Below, piece after piece: positions 63,720-64,000 of a stretch of DNA of 64,000 nt. Under the pieces are notes generated by a model. It saw nothing but the letters and a program-made list of their open reading frames with translations, searched no databases and was not told the origin of the DNA. This stretch comes from Strigamia acuminata (Eukaryota > Arthropoda > Chilopoda > Geophilomorpha > Linotaeniidae), in assembly GCA_949358305.1 (NCBI GenBank), contig OX442314.1:38661211-38725210 (forward strand). Reading direction: 5' to 3'. The stretch's first letter is position 1; each line of letters opens with the position of its first letter. Made by a program: the position numbers and the translations under genes.

Positions 63720-64000
63720 CTGAAAAGAGACGTTATTTAAAGTTTTGCTCACTGAATTACATACATAAGAAATTAAAAGTTGTTCATGTTATTTTAAGCT
63801 ATGTTGGCAGTTGGCTATGACGTGTATTGTTAAGCCCGTCAACATTTTGTATCTAACCATTGTTGCACGTTTGAATACCACTTGTACTCATTTTTACCAA
63901 CCAAAACACAAAATGATTAAATAAAAATTGAAAAGCGACGTGTGTTTGTGAGAAAAGGTTATTCATCTTCATTACCTGAGTGTTGTAAAGCAATACGGAT
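63720..64000. other. Toll upstream region
   Basis: Intron or promoter sequence upstream of the Toll coding exon. No exon or promoter element could be placed. Confidence 0.4.

Overview
The window is nuclear DNA of a protostome animal, most probably an arthropod (non-dipteran; a crustacean or basal hexapod would fit, but I cannot name the species). The evidence is a three-exon hedgehog gene, a protostome-type Toll receptor with two cysteine-flanked LRR blocks, short GT-AG introns of 50-100 bp beside long repeat-filled ones, degenerate TTAGG tracts, and a mix of Ty3, BEL/Pao, copia and DIRS retroelements with MULE, hAT and mariner-like DNA transposons. There are no operons.

Layout. 1-201: an exon resembling a Tudor domain, minus strand. 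1821-8238: hedgehog, minus strand, complete coding sequence of 412 aa, its introns full of minisatellites. 8.2-24 kb: gene-poor, with relics of an integrase, two MULE transposases, a mariner-like transposase, Ty3 fragments, a hAT MITE and foldback elements. 24043-29846: a young copia element with 199-bp LTRs differing at one base, interrupted by one nonsense codon and a 1.15-kb insertion. 29.9-32.2 kb: two LTR-like copies and a 1-kb palindrome carrying tRNA-Ser-like sequences in both arms.

34.1-42.3 kb is a gene cluster, all on the minus strand: a RecQ-like helicase homologue with every catalytic motif degraded, an intronless cullin-5 with a decayed fragment of itself downstream, a small secreted Gly/His-rich protein I do not recognise, and a single-exon AAA-ATPase-like protein. 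42.4-46.5 kb: a second copy of a dispersed repeat (first copy near 10.2 kb) holding nested MITEs whose empty sites can be read from the other copy, then a solo LTR. 47368-52194: a structurally complete DIRS-like retroelement (gag-RT-RNase H, tyrosine recombinase, split inverted repeats, internal complementary region). 52425-54578: a six-exon homocysteine S-methyltransferase. 54.6-60.3 kb: a coiled-coil gene tail and copia, Ty3 and BEL relics. 60918-63692: a complete Toll receptor, minus strand.

The host genes do not form one pathway. Hedgehog is a secreted morphogen, Toll an innate-immune or developmental receptor, cullin-5 a ubiquitin ligase scaffold, and the methyltransferase acts in methionine metabolism. 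Exon boundaries, phases and motifs were read by eye; family names rest on recognised motifs, not on searches.
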